A DNA stretch of 24,310 nucleotides from Gnetum montanum (GCA_015680685.1 MNCI01012686.1:816503-840812); one strand, 5' to 3'. Shown: positions 1 through 9,009, counted from the first letter of the stretch. Notes: generated by a model not told the origin, from the letters alone. Numbers and translations are program-made.

Positions 1-303
1 TTAATGATTTTCTTAATTGATCAAAATGAATTGTTGTGCTAATAACAGAAATGTAAAGTGCATAAAATAAAATAAAATAAATGCATAAGAAAAAAAATAT
101 CAAGTGTTACAAGGATGAATCAAAGAGCTTGTCTTTATTTTCATACACAAGGTGTGCTTAGGTACACAATGCTTGAATAAAGATCCATCCACACTTCGAC
201 CTCCTATTGCGGGCACTTGGAAAATATTCTAACTTTCAAATAGACTACAAGAATTTTGCTACTTGACTACTAAAAGAATTCCCTTCAATTGTGTGCCTAG
301 GCA

Positions 304-315
304 CTATATTTATAG
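304..315 (-). promoter_or_regulatory. TATA box of element A 3' LTR
   Basis: An identical CTATAAATATAG on the minus strand, at the position equivalent to 8785-8796. Confidence 0.7.
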
Positions 316-329
316 GCTTGGGAGAAACT

Positions 330-477
330 ACTCTAATAATTAGAGTAACCACTCTAATAATTAGAATAACTGCTATAGTAACCGCTAGAGTAACCACTCT
401 AATAATTATAATAACTACTAGAGTAACCACTAGAGCAACTACTCTAATAATTATAATAACTGCTAGAGTAACTGCTC
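330..477 (-). repeat. 45-bp tandem array in U3 of the 3' LTR, one unit shorter
   Basis: The same word starts at 331, 352, 397 and 442. The distance from the first copy to the LTR end is 152 bases against 197 in the other LTR, a difference of exactly one 45-bp unit. Several copies here read ATTATAA instead of ATTAGAA. Confidence 0.88.
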
Positions 478-483
478 TCATCA

Positions 484-493
484 TACCCCCACG
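484..493 (-). other. Polypurine tract of element A
   Basis: The minus strand reads GTGGGGGTA directly before the LTR terminus TGATGAG. A short G-rich tract one or two bases from the 3' LTR is the usual start site for plus-strand DNA synthesis. Its position independently supports the LTR boundary at 483. Confidence 0.75.
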
Positions 494-1215
494 AATGAAT
501 AAAAACTCTTCCTCAAGTTCCTTACAAAATATTGGGAAGGTATGGGATTATTGACTAATTGACAACTAACAGTGGAATGGGATGATAGACTCAACGTGCC
601 TAGTGAACAGATCAATAAGCATAGTACAACATTAGTGTTCATGACCATTGTGGTGAGCACTCGTACATAAATGACATCCAAGCCTTTATTTGGCAACTTG
701 AAGAGAAAAAGAGAGAGATAAAGAAGGTGCAGCGTGTTGCTGCCAATGCTAAGATTTACACATTCCATTGTTTATCCATAACCACATCATCAGACTTACT
801 TCTTTCGTAAATACTCCAGTTCCAGTCCATCTTGAGTGCTTCCTTCAAGCCCAGTCCATTATTTGTATGATCACCATCTGCACACACAACATAGTCACAA
901 ATGAGTAAGGATAGATAAACCACAATGTAGTTGATACCTTGCCTCGATATGAAGCGCATTGGCTAAGTTGTGGTTATGGCAGAAACTGGTTCAAAGATTT
1001 ATCACAGGTGACTACCCAAGGTGTAGGGGTTAGGAAAATAACAAAATGGAGAAAATTGAAAAATTTATGCTAGGGCCTCCATGACTAAGAGCGAACCTTC
1101 GGTAGCTATAAGATGAAAAAATATGAGGAAGAAGAAAGATGGGAAAAAATAACAACGGAAACGCCAATAAAATGGATGTCATGGATGGGGATGAAATAAG
1201 AGATGGTTTATTGTA

Positions 1216-1509
1216 GAAAATTTTTAAGGAAAATAACTTAACAATTGCACCAAAAAGGAATGCCGGTGGGTCCTCCCCAAAGCAGGCTCATGCCTTTTAT
1301 GCCCTAACAAACCCACAAACCAAAGAGCCCGTAGGCTCTAGGAATGTCATTTGGAAGCAAGAGTTAAAAACTTACCCACAAGAATTCACCAAAGAAAAAG
1401 AATGCATCAACCTAGAATGGATTAATGATAAAACTAGCAATGAGGTGGAAAATGGGAAGAAATATGGAAAGGAGAGAATGGAATGGAATCCCAATAATAA
1501 GGTTGTATA
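1216..1509 (+). pseudogene. Possible antisense ORF in the 3' spacer of element A
   Basis: The plus strand, opposite to gag-pol, is open for about 97 codons without a clear ATG at its start. The product is hydrophilic and varied, not low complexity (NAGGSSPKQAHAFYALTNPQ; EFTKEKECINLEWINDK). In-frame sequence resembling coding continues upstream across a TAG near 1213-1215 to about 1150 (KMDVMDGDEIRDGLL). I recognise no domain. Tat-lineage elements such as Grande are known to carry a gene in antisense orientation between pol and the 3' LTR, and this frame has that place and direction. It may equally be chance or a nested fragment. Confidence 0.35.
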
Positions 1510-2126
1510 AATCCCGTTATGTATTTCATGGCTAAGATAACTGAGTAGAACTCATTCCAAATGCAGACTCAAATCAACCACATTTAGTGACCTCACATCA
1601 ATACACTTGGCTAATTCATCCTCTTGAGGCAACAAGAATGCTTTCACAAAGAGTGACCACCATCCCAAGGAGAGTGAGATGGAGAAGTAGGAAGCAAGAA
1701 AGGGCCTTAGTTAGAGGGAACCTTCAGACATGGGTAACATGTCTTTCCAGTGCCATAACCAATGCTTGTAGCCCATATTAATTTATTATGTCTAAGTGGT
1801 GTGCTTTGAATTCTCACCCTTTTCTCTTTTTTTTTGATGTTTATGCATGAGAACCACATCATGCAAAGATTTATTTTTATTTCACTCAACTTCTTGATAT
1901 TTGAACAATGTCAGAATGGCAGAAAACCCAAGAAAAAGCATCCAAGCACCCAAGAGAATGGCTAGCACAAAGGCATCGAATCCCCTTGAATTCACACCCT
2001 TTTCATCCTTTGAGTCTTTCCTCAGTTTGAAAAATACCTAGCCACCAATTCATTAACAAGTTTACTTAGAAAAAAGGGACTATACAGTTCCAAGCCAGAG
2101 GAGACCATAGAGTTGTATGGATGAGT

Positions 2127-2455
2127 GGATGATGTGGACTCATTGCCTGTTTTACCAAAAGAACCATACATTAATATCAGCATCATAATNAGAGATGTCT
2201 ACCTATGCTGACCATTCTAGGCCCTCAATTCTTTTTGAATTTTTGTTTTACACATTTTTCCAACTTTTCTTATTTTTTTTGCACCATCATTCATATTTTT
2301 ACTATTTCTTTGTTTTCTTGATTTTCTTTTATTCATCATCAAATAAGTGCTCATTATGGTGGATTGAATTATATCATACTAATTGCTAATGTTTTGTTTT
2401 TACCTTTGAATTATGATGCTGATATTAAGGTACAGGCAATGAGTCCACATCATCC
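2127..2455. repeat. Inverted repeat flanking an N-bounded segment; probable mis-oriented contig
   Basis: Positions 2127-2150 and 2171-2189 match the reverse complement of 2432-2455 and 2410-2428 perfectly (24 and 19 bases). The left copy has 20 bases between the two blocks where the right copy has 3. Single Ns stand at 2190 and 2456, exactly at the outer ends of the two copies. This is what results when a short contig overlapping its neighbour is placed backwards. Confidence 0.75.
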
Positions 2456-2556
2456 NGTGTTTGAAATTTAGTACGTTGTGACATATGTGTGGGATTCTAG
2501 TAGAGGACCTTATCTCTCAGTTGATATTTAAATTTCCTAATCCTTAGGTCATGACG

Positions 2557-3530
2557 TTATTTATTGAATGCCTTGTGCAACTCATTAGATGACAAGTCTA
2601 CTAGTCGATTTTCATCTAGCAAGTTAAGGGTTGCTAACCATTGTTTTTGTGCTAGATCAAGGTCAAGGTTGAGGTCACATGCCTTGGATAGTGTATGGAG
2701 CTTAGTTTGAATGGGAAGCATTGGTAATTTACTGTACAGTAACTCATAGGGAGAGTAGCCTATAGGGAGTTTCCCTATGGAGCCATATGCCCAAAGAGCA
2801 TCATTCAATTTAGTGCTCTAGTCTCACCTAAACTTGCTAATGGTTCTTGTTAATATCTTCATAATCTCCTTGTTGGTGACTTCTACTTGACCATTTTCTT
2901 GGGGGTGGTATGGTGTAGTCAATTTATGCTCAACCCCTAAGCATTACATTAATTTCCAAAAAGTTTCACCTGTGAAGTGTGCACCATTGTTTGAAATAAG
3001 TGCACGCGACACACCAAACCTGTTTATGATTTGTTGTTGAAAAAATTGTGTAGCTGTAGATGATGTAAAATATTTAACAACAGTTGCTTCAGCCCATTTT
3101 GTTAGGTAATCAATGACAACAAAAATATAAGCTTTTCCATTGGACATTGGTGTAATTGGCCTCATAAAATCAATTTCCCAAATGACAGAGGGTTCTAACG
3201 GTTGAATCCATTGTTGTGGACCCTTCATTCTAGCAGTCATTTCCCCATCACATTGACAGTGCTTACAAGATTGGACAAAACAATGGATGTCCAGAAATAA
3301 TGTAGGCCAATAATATCTTGTAAGTAAGATCTCGATGGCCATTCGTCTCCCAACGTAATGACCCCCACAAGGACCCTCATGAGTGTCTTGGAGAACTCGC
3401 AATTGATCTATATCGGGAACACACCATCGAACCAAGCCATTTGGACATACTTTGTAAAGTTGCCCATTGATTTCCATAAAGTATTTGGCTTGGTGAAGAA
3501 ACTATTGTTTCTTCTTAAGGTTTAACTCTT
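2557..3530 (-). pseudogene. Element A integrase (zinc-binding HHCC plus DDE core), catalytic Asp replaced
   Basis: Integrase joins the cDNA to the host chromosome. Counting from Met 3477, the zinc motif is His33, His40, Cys71, Cys74 (HEGPCGGHY ... CKHCQ) with YYWPTLF between. The catalytic core has Asp103 in WEIDFM (3169-3171), then SNNGAHF, where the second Asp has become Asn (AAC, 2989-2991), and Glu199 in QENGQVEVTNKE (2881-2883). The spacing from that Asn to the Glu gives 35 intervening residues, as in DD35E. The C-terminal part (2557-2808: ALWAYGSIGKLPIGYSPYEL) is the usual family continuation. Stops at 2944 and near 2820 separate the parts. I see no chromodomain after it. Confidence 0.93.
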
Positions 3531-3679
3531 GTGGTGTTTGTTGGGTGAGGAGATAGGTAAGAATGCTACTGTACTAGTTTTTCTTTATGGGTGATTGATT
3601 ATTCACTACACCAGCAAAGAGGAATTCATCAGGGAAATGATCAGAAATTGGATACTCATCCTCTTTGTTGTCCCATCAC

Positions 3680-4089
3680 AATCGAGATAAATGATCAACA
3701 ACTACATTCTTGGTGCCCTTGCGATCGATCATCATTAAATTGAACTCTTGTAAGATTACAAGCCATCGTATGATATGAGGGCTTACCATTGGCTTATTCA
3801 TGAGGAACTAGATTTCACTATGATCTATATGTATATATACTTTATATCCCAATACATAGTGTCTAAACTTTTCTAGTGTAAACACTACAACCATTAACTC
3901 TTTCTTTGTGGTAGTGTAGTTAAGTTGTGCACCAGCGATACTTCTACTTGCACAGTGAATGTAATAAGGATGCATTTGGTCATCTAACCATGTAAGTACA
4001 ACTCCTAAAGCATAGTTGGACATGTCAGTCATGATATGGAATGGTTTGGACCAATCAGGAGCTTGTAGAATGGGTGTTTCTACTAGCTT
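3680..4089 (-). pseudogene. Element A RNase H domain
   Basis: RNase H removes the RNA strand during reverse transcription. The frame reads PFHIMTDMSNYALGVVL, then HCASRSIAGAQLNYTTTKKE and YIHIDHSEI, so the acidic residues expected at the catalytic positions (Asp in TDMS, Glu in TKKE, Asp in HIDH) are still present. The C-terminal block RWLVILQEFNLMMIDRKGT and VDHLSRL is the family's usual end of the domain. Stops fall after SEI (3806) and after LSRL. It is in the same frame as RT and integrase. Confidence 0.9.
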
Positions 4090-4239
4090 CTATTTCAGAG
4101 TTTGGAAAGCTAATTTGCATTCTATGGTCCACTCGAAAGGTACATCTTTTTTCGTTAATTCCACCAATGATTTGGAAACCTTTGAAAAGTTCTCAATAAA
4201 TCTCCTATAGTAGCTAGTATGTCCAAGGAATGACCAAAT

Positions 4240-4925
4240 ATTTTTGATAGTTTCTGGTTGATGGGTAATTCCTTGGATAAATTTGATTTTTTTGGGGTCT
4301 ATCTCTATCCTTGTGTGTGAGATTTTGTGCCCTAGTACTATGCCGTCTTGGACCATCAAATGGATTTTCTACCAATTGAGCCTCAAATTGGTTTCTATAC
4401 ATCTTTTTAACACTTACTCCAACTGTGCCAAGGCTTGATCAAAGTTTGCTCCATAAGTGGAGAAGTCATCCATAAAGACCTCCACACCATTCCTTATCTG
4501 CTATTGGAATATGCTTAGAACTAGTCGTTGAAATGTTGTAGGGGCATTACACAAGCCAAACGACATCTGTTTGTATGCGAATGTTGCCCAAGGACTGGTG
4601 AATGTAGTCTTGGCTTGGTCTTTTGGGGCTATTTGTATTTGGTTATATCTGCTATATCCATCTAGAAAACTGTAACAGTGATGCCCTATGATGGTGTCTA
4701 AGACTTGGTCAACAAATGGTAATGGAAAGTGATCTTTGAATGTTGCCATATTTAGTAGCTTGAAATCTATGCACATCCTTCATTTACCTCCCTTTTTAGA
4801 CACAATAACTAAGGGGCTAACCCATTCTCTATTAGCAATGGGGTGTATGAACCCAACCTTGAGAAGTTATTCAATTTCTTCCTTAACTACTTGCTTCAGC
4901 TTAAGGTTCAATTACCTCTGTAGTT
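4240..4925 (-). pseudogene. Element A reverse transcriptase domain
   Basis: RT copies the element's RNA into DNA in the particle. Blocks in order: WVSPLVIVSKKGGK, RMCIDFKLLN, FPLPFVDQVLD, YSFLDGYSRYNQI (first catalytic Asp), F-T-S-P-W-A-T-F-A-Y, MSFGLCNAPTTFQR, then the active-site FMDDFSTYG with FMDD codons at 4465-4476, and LGHKISHTRIEIDPKKI. F-M-D-D-F in place of Y-V/I-D-D is typical of Athila/Tat-type RT. All blocks are in one frame. At least five stops interrupt it (for example before RMCID, after SIFQ, and after NLRLNW), so no active enzyme can be made. Confidence 0.93.
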
Positions 4926-5427
4926 GCCTTCAAGGCTTCATGGAGGGGTTAGTGTAAATTATATGTTGAAATATCCTAGGATCTATTCTAGTTAATTTTG
5001 GATATGAACAAGCGAAGGCTTCCACCTATTTATTTATTACCTTCAGCAGTTCTTCTTTCTATTGAGGAGCAAACTTAGCATTGATAATTACTAGTTTTTC
5101 ATTTTTAAGGAACGTGTATTCCATACCAGTGAGTAATGGTTTCAGCTCAAGGGGCTCCTGCTTAAATTTCTCAGGGATTTCCAACTTCTCCCAGTTGATA
5201 TTTTCAAAGTGAAGACTTGGAAGTTGGCAGTGGACTTGCTCTAATGCATCTATGCTATTAATGTAAGTACAAGTAAAACCCTTAGTTGGTTCCACGCATA
5301 TGAGTGAACTGCTTTCTTGATTAGCTATTAGCCACTGGGTGTCTTCCTATCGTGTGGTTGCTGCATATAGGAATCTTTGTATGTTAATCACTTGTGCATA
5401 CTTATTGCATGCAAGCAATGCTAAACT

Positions 5428-5953
5428 TTACACAAACCATGACCTCTGCATGCAATTACACCCTGTGTCACTATATGCGATGCATAGAACTTTCTTCTTT
5501 TTGATCTTTCCAAATGGATTTTCCTTTGATATTTCTAGGGAAAGATTGCGGATTCCTAGGCATGCATCGATGGTGCTTAGCCATGCTCTTACCATTATGA
5601 TTGGGAAGTCCCCCTTATCGTTGTTCACCTGAATCACTAGGAAATCAGCTGGGTACGACCACCCACAAATAGTGGTAACAATGTCCTCCACTAGTCCCAA
5701 CGGGATAGTGATGGACTGGTCGACCAACTCTAGATGGATGTTGCTCTTTTTCAATGGTGGCAGGTTTTAGGCCTTGTACATTTCTTGAGAAATCAAGTTG
5801 ACATTGGAACCTAAATCCAAAAGAGCCTTGCACAGTTCATTTTCATTGATTTGTAAATATATTAGAGGAGTCCTAGGATCAGAGAATTTTCAGGGAAGAT
5901 GGCTAGCTTTGATCCAATTAGTGATGACATGTGTTAGCATGATCGTAAGAATT
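5428..5953 (-). pseudogene. Element A aspartic protease (retropepsin-like) domain
   Basis: The retropepsin would cut the Gag-Pol polyprotein. The minus-strand frame reads ELCKALLDLGSNVNLISQ, with the catalytic Asp codon at 5815-5817. D-L-G followed by a small residue is the usual variant in Athila/Tat elements, where most retropepsins have D-S/T-G. Downstream are IPLGLVEDIVT, FLVIQVNN and FPIIMVRAWLST, which correspond to the I-P-L-G-x-x-x-D and I-I-L-G-R-P-F-L-A-T blocks of the family. The second Gly of that last block has changed (MVRA). In-frame stops lie after YKA (near 5770) and at about 5426. The frame continues through a spacer (5059-5295, open) towards RT. Confidence 0.85.
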
Positions 5954-6138
5954 GAGTGTGGTGATTGGGTTGAAGGGGGCTCCAAAGTTTTGATTGATAC
6001 TGAGGTGTCTAAAGAATCAGCTGCTTGTGATTGTAAGGGCTTGGTTGGACTATTGGTTCTAAAGAAAGGTCTTTTCTTCATGTGGTTTTTGGAACCAATA
6101 GTAGGTTGAGAGTTAATAGCCCTTGTTGCATTACGTTA

Positions 6139-6490
6139 CTATGGATGGGTAGGGATTGAACCTTTCATAACTGGAGCAGGTGGTAGTGGAGCCATTGGTG
6201 GAAGAGAAGCGGCTAGATGAGAAGGATGATATGCTTGCAGGATATCACCCCTAGAAGAGGAAGTCCCATAATACTCATGATCTTGGTAGTGAGGATGAGG
6301 AGTACTATGACCAGTAGAGTCATGTGGAGAGATTGGTTGCTGCACGTAATATCCATACAAGTCAGGTTGCTGGTAAGGATACTGTTGCCTTGGTGATGGC
6401 ATTCCCCATGATTGTGGGTATTGCCACTGTTGGTATTTCTCAATCAGTTGTGATGGAGTTCCACTAGGATAATACGTTAAGGGTTGGTGG
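6139..6490 (-). pseudogene. Element A Gln/Pro/Tyr-rich linker between gag and protease
   Basis: From about 6490 the reading continues in the pol frame, one base off the gag core. The product is rich in Gln, Pro and Tyr (QQYPYQQPDLYGYYVQQP) and ends at a TAG at 6139. I see no CCHC zinc knuckle. Comparable low-complexity linkers occur between gag and protease in Athila/Tat elements. The frame runs on past the stop, through 5890-6081 (Ser/Pro/Thr-rich), into the protease without another shift. Confidence 0.65.
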
Positions 6491-7899
6491 AACTGTCCCA
6501 AGGGTTCTTCTTGTTTCATGTCTAAGCCCATCCACGAGATGGTGCAGTTGATCCCTTTGTGAATAACCATGGCTAGGATAACGATGTAACAATGCATAGT
6601 ATTGGCCAATGGCAGCATCCAAGGGTTCATGTCCTCCTTGTTTCCAGCCTTGGATTTCCTTTTGCAAGTTAGACACTCAAGAGTACATTTGGTACTTGTC
6701 ATTAAATAGTTCTAACATAGTACTCCACCTATGAATTGATTCCGGTTCTAAAGATTGGTACCAGCTTTTTGCTTCTTTAACTAATGCCCATGGGAATAGC
6801 TTAAGTTTTTGCCATTTGTTCTCTATGTTCTATAAGGCACACGCATCATAGAATGCTTGTAAATGATTTTGAGGATTAGCGTTGTATCCCCCTTCAAATC
6901 GTGGGATGTTGTTCATATCTAATCTCTTGATCCTACTATCTTTTTGATGCCTTATTCAAATTCTAACAGCCTTAGTTATGTCCAACATACTTCGAGTAGC
7001 GAGGATGGGTTTATCGTGATCATCTCATCCATGGTGTTTATGATGCCTACATTGTTCCCTACTCTTCCTTCTTCTATGTCGTGACTCTCTAGAGTGCCCT
7101 CATCCCCTTTATTGGCTATTTCGTCTATGAATTTCACTTTTCCGACCTTTATCCCCATGGTCTTTTTCTTTATTACTATGTTTGAATATTGAAGGAGAGG
7201 ATGAAGGAGATGATGAAGGTAAAGAAGAAGGAGAACTGTCATCATGACAGTGTCTACTACCTTCTTTTCTATGGTCTCGGCCCTGATTGTGATTGCGATT
7301 AGAATGTCCACCTTTATCATGAGTTCATGTTCCTTTTTTGAACCCTTTGTGCATGTGCATATTAGAACTTGGGTTATGAATAGTGGAATGAAGGTTTTGA
7401 TATATAACCCTTTGGCCAAAGTCAAGGGGAGGAACATCATTTTGTGGGCGACTGCCTGAGGTAGGTTCACCACCCTCATTTTTACTTAAGACATGTGGGG
7501 CATCCTGGGACCCCTTACCCTTCAAAGACTTATGATGTCTCTCCTATTGCAAGTCCCTTTGACGTTGTGCCTTTGTTGGATGTATTCTCTCAATTCATGG
7601 TCTTGCACAATGTATTTTGTGTGTAAGTGTGGCATGCCAATTCGTGTGAGAGCACGAAGAAGCATGCTTAGGACTGAATGATTGGGAGATAACACTATGT
7701 TACCTTGTAAGTCTCGCCAACGTAGTTGTTTGTCTTAATGGAGGATAAAGGTGAAGTCTGGTATATACTCATCGGGATGAATATATACCACTCGAACTTG
7801 TTGAGGGATTATTGGATCAACATCATGTGTATTACGTTGCCGACTATTTCTTGTTTTAGACCTAGGAGGTGAGGCACTTTCTTACGAAGAAGGAGACAT
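6464..7899 (-). pseudogene. gag: Element A gag, broken
   Basis: Gag forms the virus-like particle that packages the RNA. A first Met at 7899 opens a frame that runs to about 7536 with two internal stops. The frame then moves by one and continues as a Ser/Arg/His-rich region (about 7325-6930), then the retrotransposon gag core from Met 6916: IPRFEGGYNANPQNHLQAF, then LFPWALVKEAKSWYQSL, W-S-T-M-L-E-L-F, and GQYYALLHRYPSHGYSQRDQ, ending with a stop at 6464. These blocks match the plant Retrotrans_gag pattern (F-G..P..HL..F; LFP..L...AK.W...L). Several stops and the frame change make it inactive. The start at 7899 is the first Met after the primer site and is only a guess. Confidence 0.82.
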
Positions 7900-8016
7900 A
7901 CTTGTCTTTTCAGTGTGCAATGTATTCTTGTTTATTATTTTCTCAACCAACCCTAAGGGTTCATTCCAACGATGTAAATGATTTCGTATGTTCTAGTTAG
8001 CGCACAAACAATGAAG

Positions 8017-8034
8017 TCCCTGGCAATGATGCCA
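8017..8034 (-). other. Primer-binding site of element A, tRNA-Asp-like, CpG-decayed
   Basis: On the minus strand this reads TGGCATCATTGCCAGGGA, one base inside the end of the 5' LTR. The 3' end of plant tRNA-Asp would give TGGCGCCGTTGCCGGGGA at this place, a site known from Athila-type elements. The mismatches fall mainly in the former CG dinucleotides and are transitions, as expected from loss of methylated cytosine. The tRNA assignment rests on recalled family knowledge. Confidence 0.7.
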
Positions 8035-8784
8035 ATGATGAGCGGCGAGGTACCCCTACACTCAACCATACGAATACGAGCGTTTCATGCATGATCTGAT
8101 CAAACTCCAAGGACTAAGTGATTATTCGCCCTTGTGGAACAAGGATGGGTTGGTTAATCATTGTCTTCTTAAGCTTACATGTATGTCATGATTGTATGAT
8201 TAAGTAAGCTTGAGGCATATTATTTTTATAGCTTTTATGTTTTTATGTCCTATGCTAGTAGGGAAGGAGAGAGGTAACTAAGTGACTAATTTAACTTAAC
8301 TACTCATTAACTAAGTTCTAACTAATCCTAACACCAGCATCCATTTTGACTTTCTGTACACATCCTAAACCAGTGCAACACTGTTGGGATTACCAAAAGC
8401 TAATCATTACTGGGTTACCAAGTATTACATGCATGCTCAAAGTGGTCGTGCTTGTGTAATTTAATGATTTGCTTAATTGATCAAAATGAATTGCTGTGGT
8501 AATAATAGAAATTTAAAGTGCATAAAATAAAATAAATGCATAAGAAAATAAAATAAAAGAAATGCGTAAGAAAAAAAATCTCAAGTGCTGCAAGGATGAA
8601 TCAAAGAGCTTGTATTTATTACCATACACAAGGTGTGCTTAGGTACAAAATGCTCGAATAAAGATCCATCCACACTTCGACCTCCTGCTGTGGGCACTTG
8701 GAAAATACTCTAACTTTTAAACAGACTACAAGAGTTTTGCTACTTGACTGCTAAAAGACTTCCCTTGAATTGTGCACCTGGGCA

Positions 8785-8796
8785 CTATATTTATAG
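8785..8796 (-). promoter_or_regulatory. TATA box of element A 5' LTR
   Basis: On the minus strand this reads CTATAAATATAG, a strong TATA consensus, and the same 12 bases are kept in the 3' LTR (304-315). It directly follows the U3 array, and R/U5-like sequence follows it. Confidence 0.75.
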
Positions 8797-8810
8797 GCTT
8801 GGGAGAAACT

Positions 8811-9005
8811 ACTCTAATAATTAGAGTAATTGCTCTAATAATTAGAATAACTGCTAAAGTAACCGCTAGAGTAACCACTCTAATAATTAGAATAACTGCT
8901 AAAGTAACCACTAGAGTAACCACTCTAATAATTAGAATAACTACTAGAGTAACAGCTAGAGTAACTGCTCTAATAATTAGAATAATCGCTAGAGTAACCG
9001 TTCTC
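8811..9005 (-). repeat. 45-bp tandem array in U3 of the 5' LTR (near-palindromic core)
   Basis: The 15-base word CTCTAATAATTAGAG/A starts at 8812, 8833, 8878, 8923 and 8968, so the spacing is 21, 45, 45, 45. Between the words are 12-base pieces of the type GCTAGAGTAACC. The core is almost its own reverse complement. Because 45 is a multiple of three, both strands stay open and give spurious low-complexity reading frames. The array lies immediately upstream of the TATA box in transcription order, where LTR enhancers usually sit. Confidence 0.9.
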
Positions 9006-9009
9006 ATCA

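Larger units (their letters stand above)
1..483 (-). repeat. Element A 3' LTR (partial)
   Basis: This segment aligns with 8461-9009 throughout. It ends at TCATCA (478-483), the same terminus as the other LTR, and is followed by the polypurine tract. About 425 bases of its U5 side lie beyond the window start. It has four copies of the CTCTAATAATTAG word against five in the 5' LTR, and lacks a ~25-bp A-rich duplication present near 8540-8570 in the other copy. Confidence 0.93.
494..2556. other. Non-coding 3' spacer of element A between integrase and 3' LTR
   Basis: About 2 kb follow integrase before the polypurine tract. On the minus strand I recognise no envelope-like or other domain; a 95-codon frame at 481-768 has a Leu-rich stretch but nothing identifiable. 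Long spacers of this kind are usual in the Athila/Tat branch. The spacer holds the antisense reading frame at 1216-1509 and the N-flanked segment at 2191-2455, both listed separately. The stretch 1800-2100 shows nothing I can name. Confidence 0.6.
1..9009 (-). mobile_element. Element A: Ty3/gypsy LTR retrotransposon, Athila/Tat-like, inactive, 3' LTR cut by window start
   Basis: Two direct copies of one LTR (1-483 and 8036-9009) flank about 7.55 kb that reads, on the minus strand, gag, protease, RT, RNase H, integrase. That order is the Ty3/gypsy order. A primer-binding site abuts the right LTR and a purine tract abuts the left one, so the right LTR is the 5' LTR. The protease motif DLGSN, the RT motif FMDD and the roughly 2 kb non-coding spacer after integrase fit the chromodomain-less Athila/Tat branch; I see no chromodomain. 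By eye the LTRs differ at about 30 of the first ~400 aligned bases (near 8%), so the insertion is old. The outer right flank reads GAAAT (9010-9014); the matching target duplication on the left lies outside the window. Confidence 0.93.
8036..9009 (-). repeat. Element A 5' LTR, 974 bp
   Basis: The LTR is bounded by a 7-bp inverted terminal repeat, TGATGAG at 8036-8042 and an imperfect CTCATCA end at 9009 (here T-TCTCATCA). The left boundary is set by the adjoining primer-binding site. Read on the minus strand it holds U3 with a 45-bp tandem array (8811-9005), a TATA box (8785-8796), and then R/U5 with an AATAAA signal (8615-8620), which is conserved in LTR D at 24121-24126. It therefore carried the promoter for the element's genomic transcript, running towards lower coordinates. 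Confidence 0.92.

Noticed and set aside
245-554. Open frames on both strands translating to repeated Ile/Val/Thr-rich peptides, as also at 8726-9065
   Set aside because: They are translations of the 45-bp U3 array. The period is a multiple of three and the word contains no stop in several frames, so open frames appear on both strands without coding meaning.
481-768. Minus-strand frame with a Leu-rich segment as a possible envelope-like gene of element A
   Set aside because: It is only 95 codons, with no signal peptide, fusion or anchor pattern I can defend, and it runs into the purine tract.
5339-5632. 97-codon plus-strand open frame, and similar plus-strand frames at 4736-4957 and 5798-6109
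   Set aside because: These are shadows opposite the recognised protease and RT frames, with no motif of their own.
2557-6490. In-frame TAA/TAG/TGA at Gln or Arg positions as a sign of stop-codon reassignment or readthrough
   Set aside because: All three stop codons are affected, and catalytic residues are mutated too. Ordinary C-to-T decay of a dead element explains it.
6976-7479. 167-codon minus-strand open frame with a hydrophobic Leu-rich stretch
   Set aside because: The other frame gives the Ser/Arg/His-rich gag region that leads into the gag core. The Leu-rich stretch is the out-of-frame reading of a serine run.
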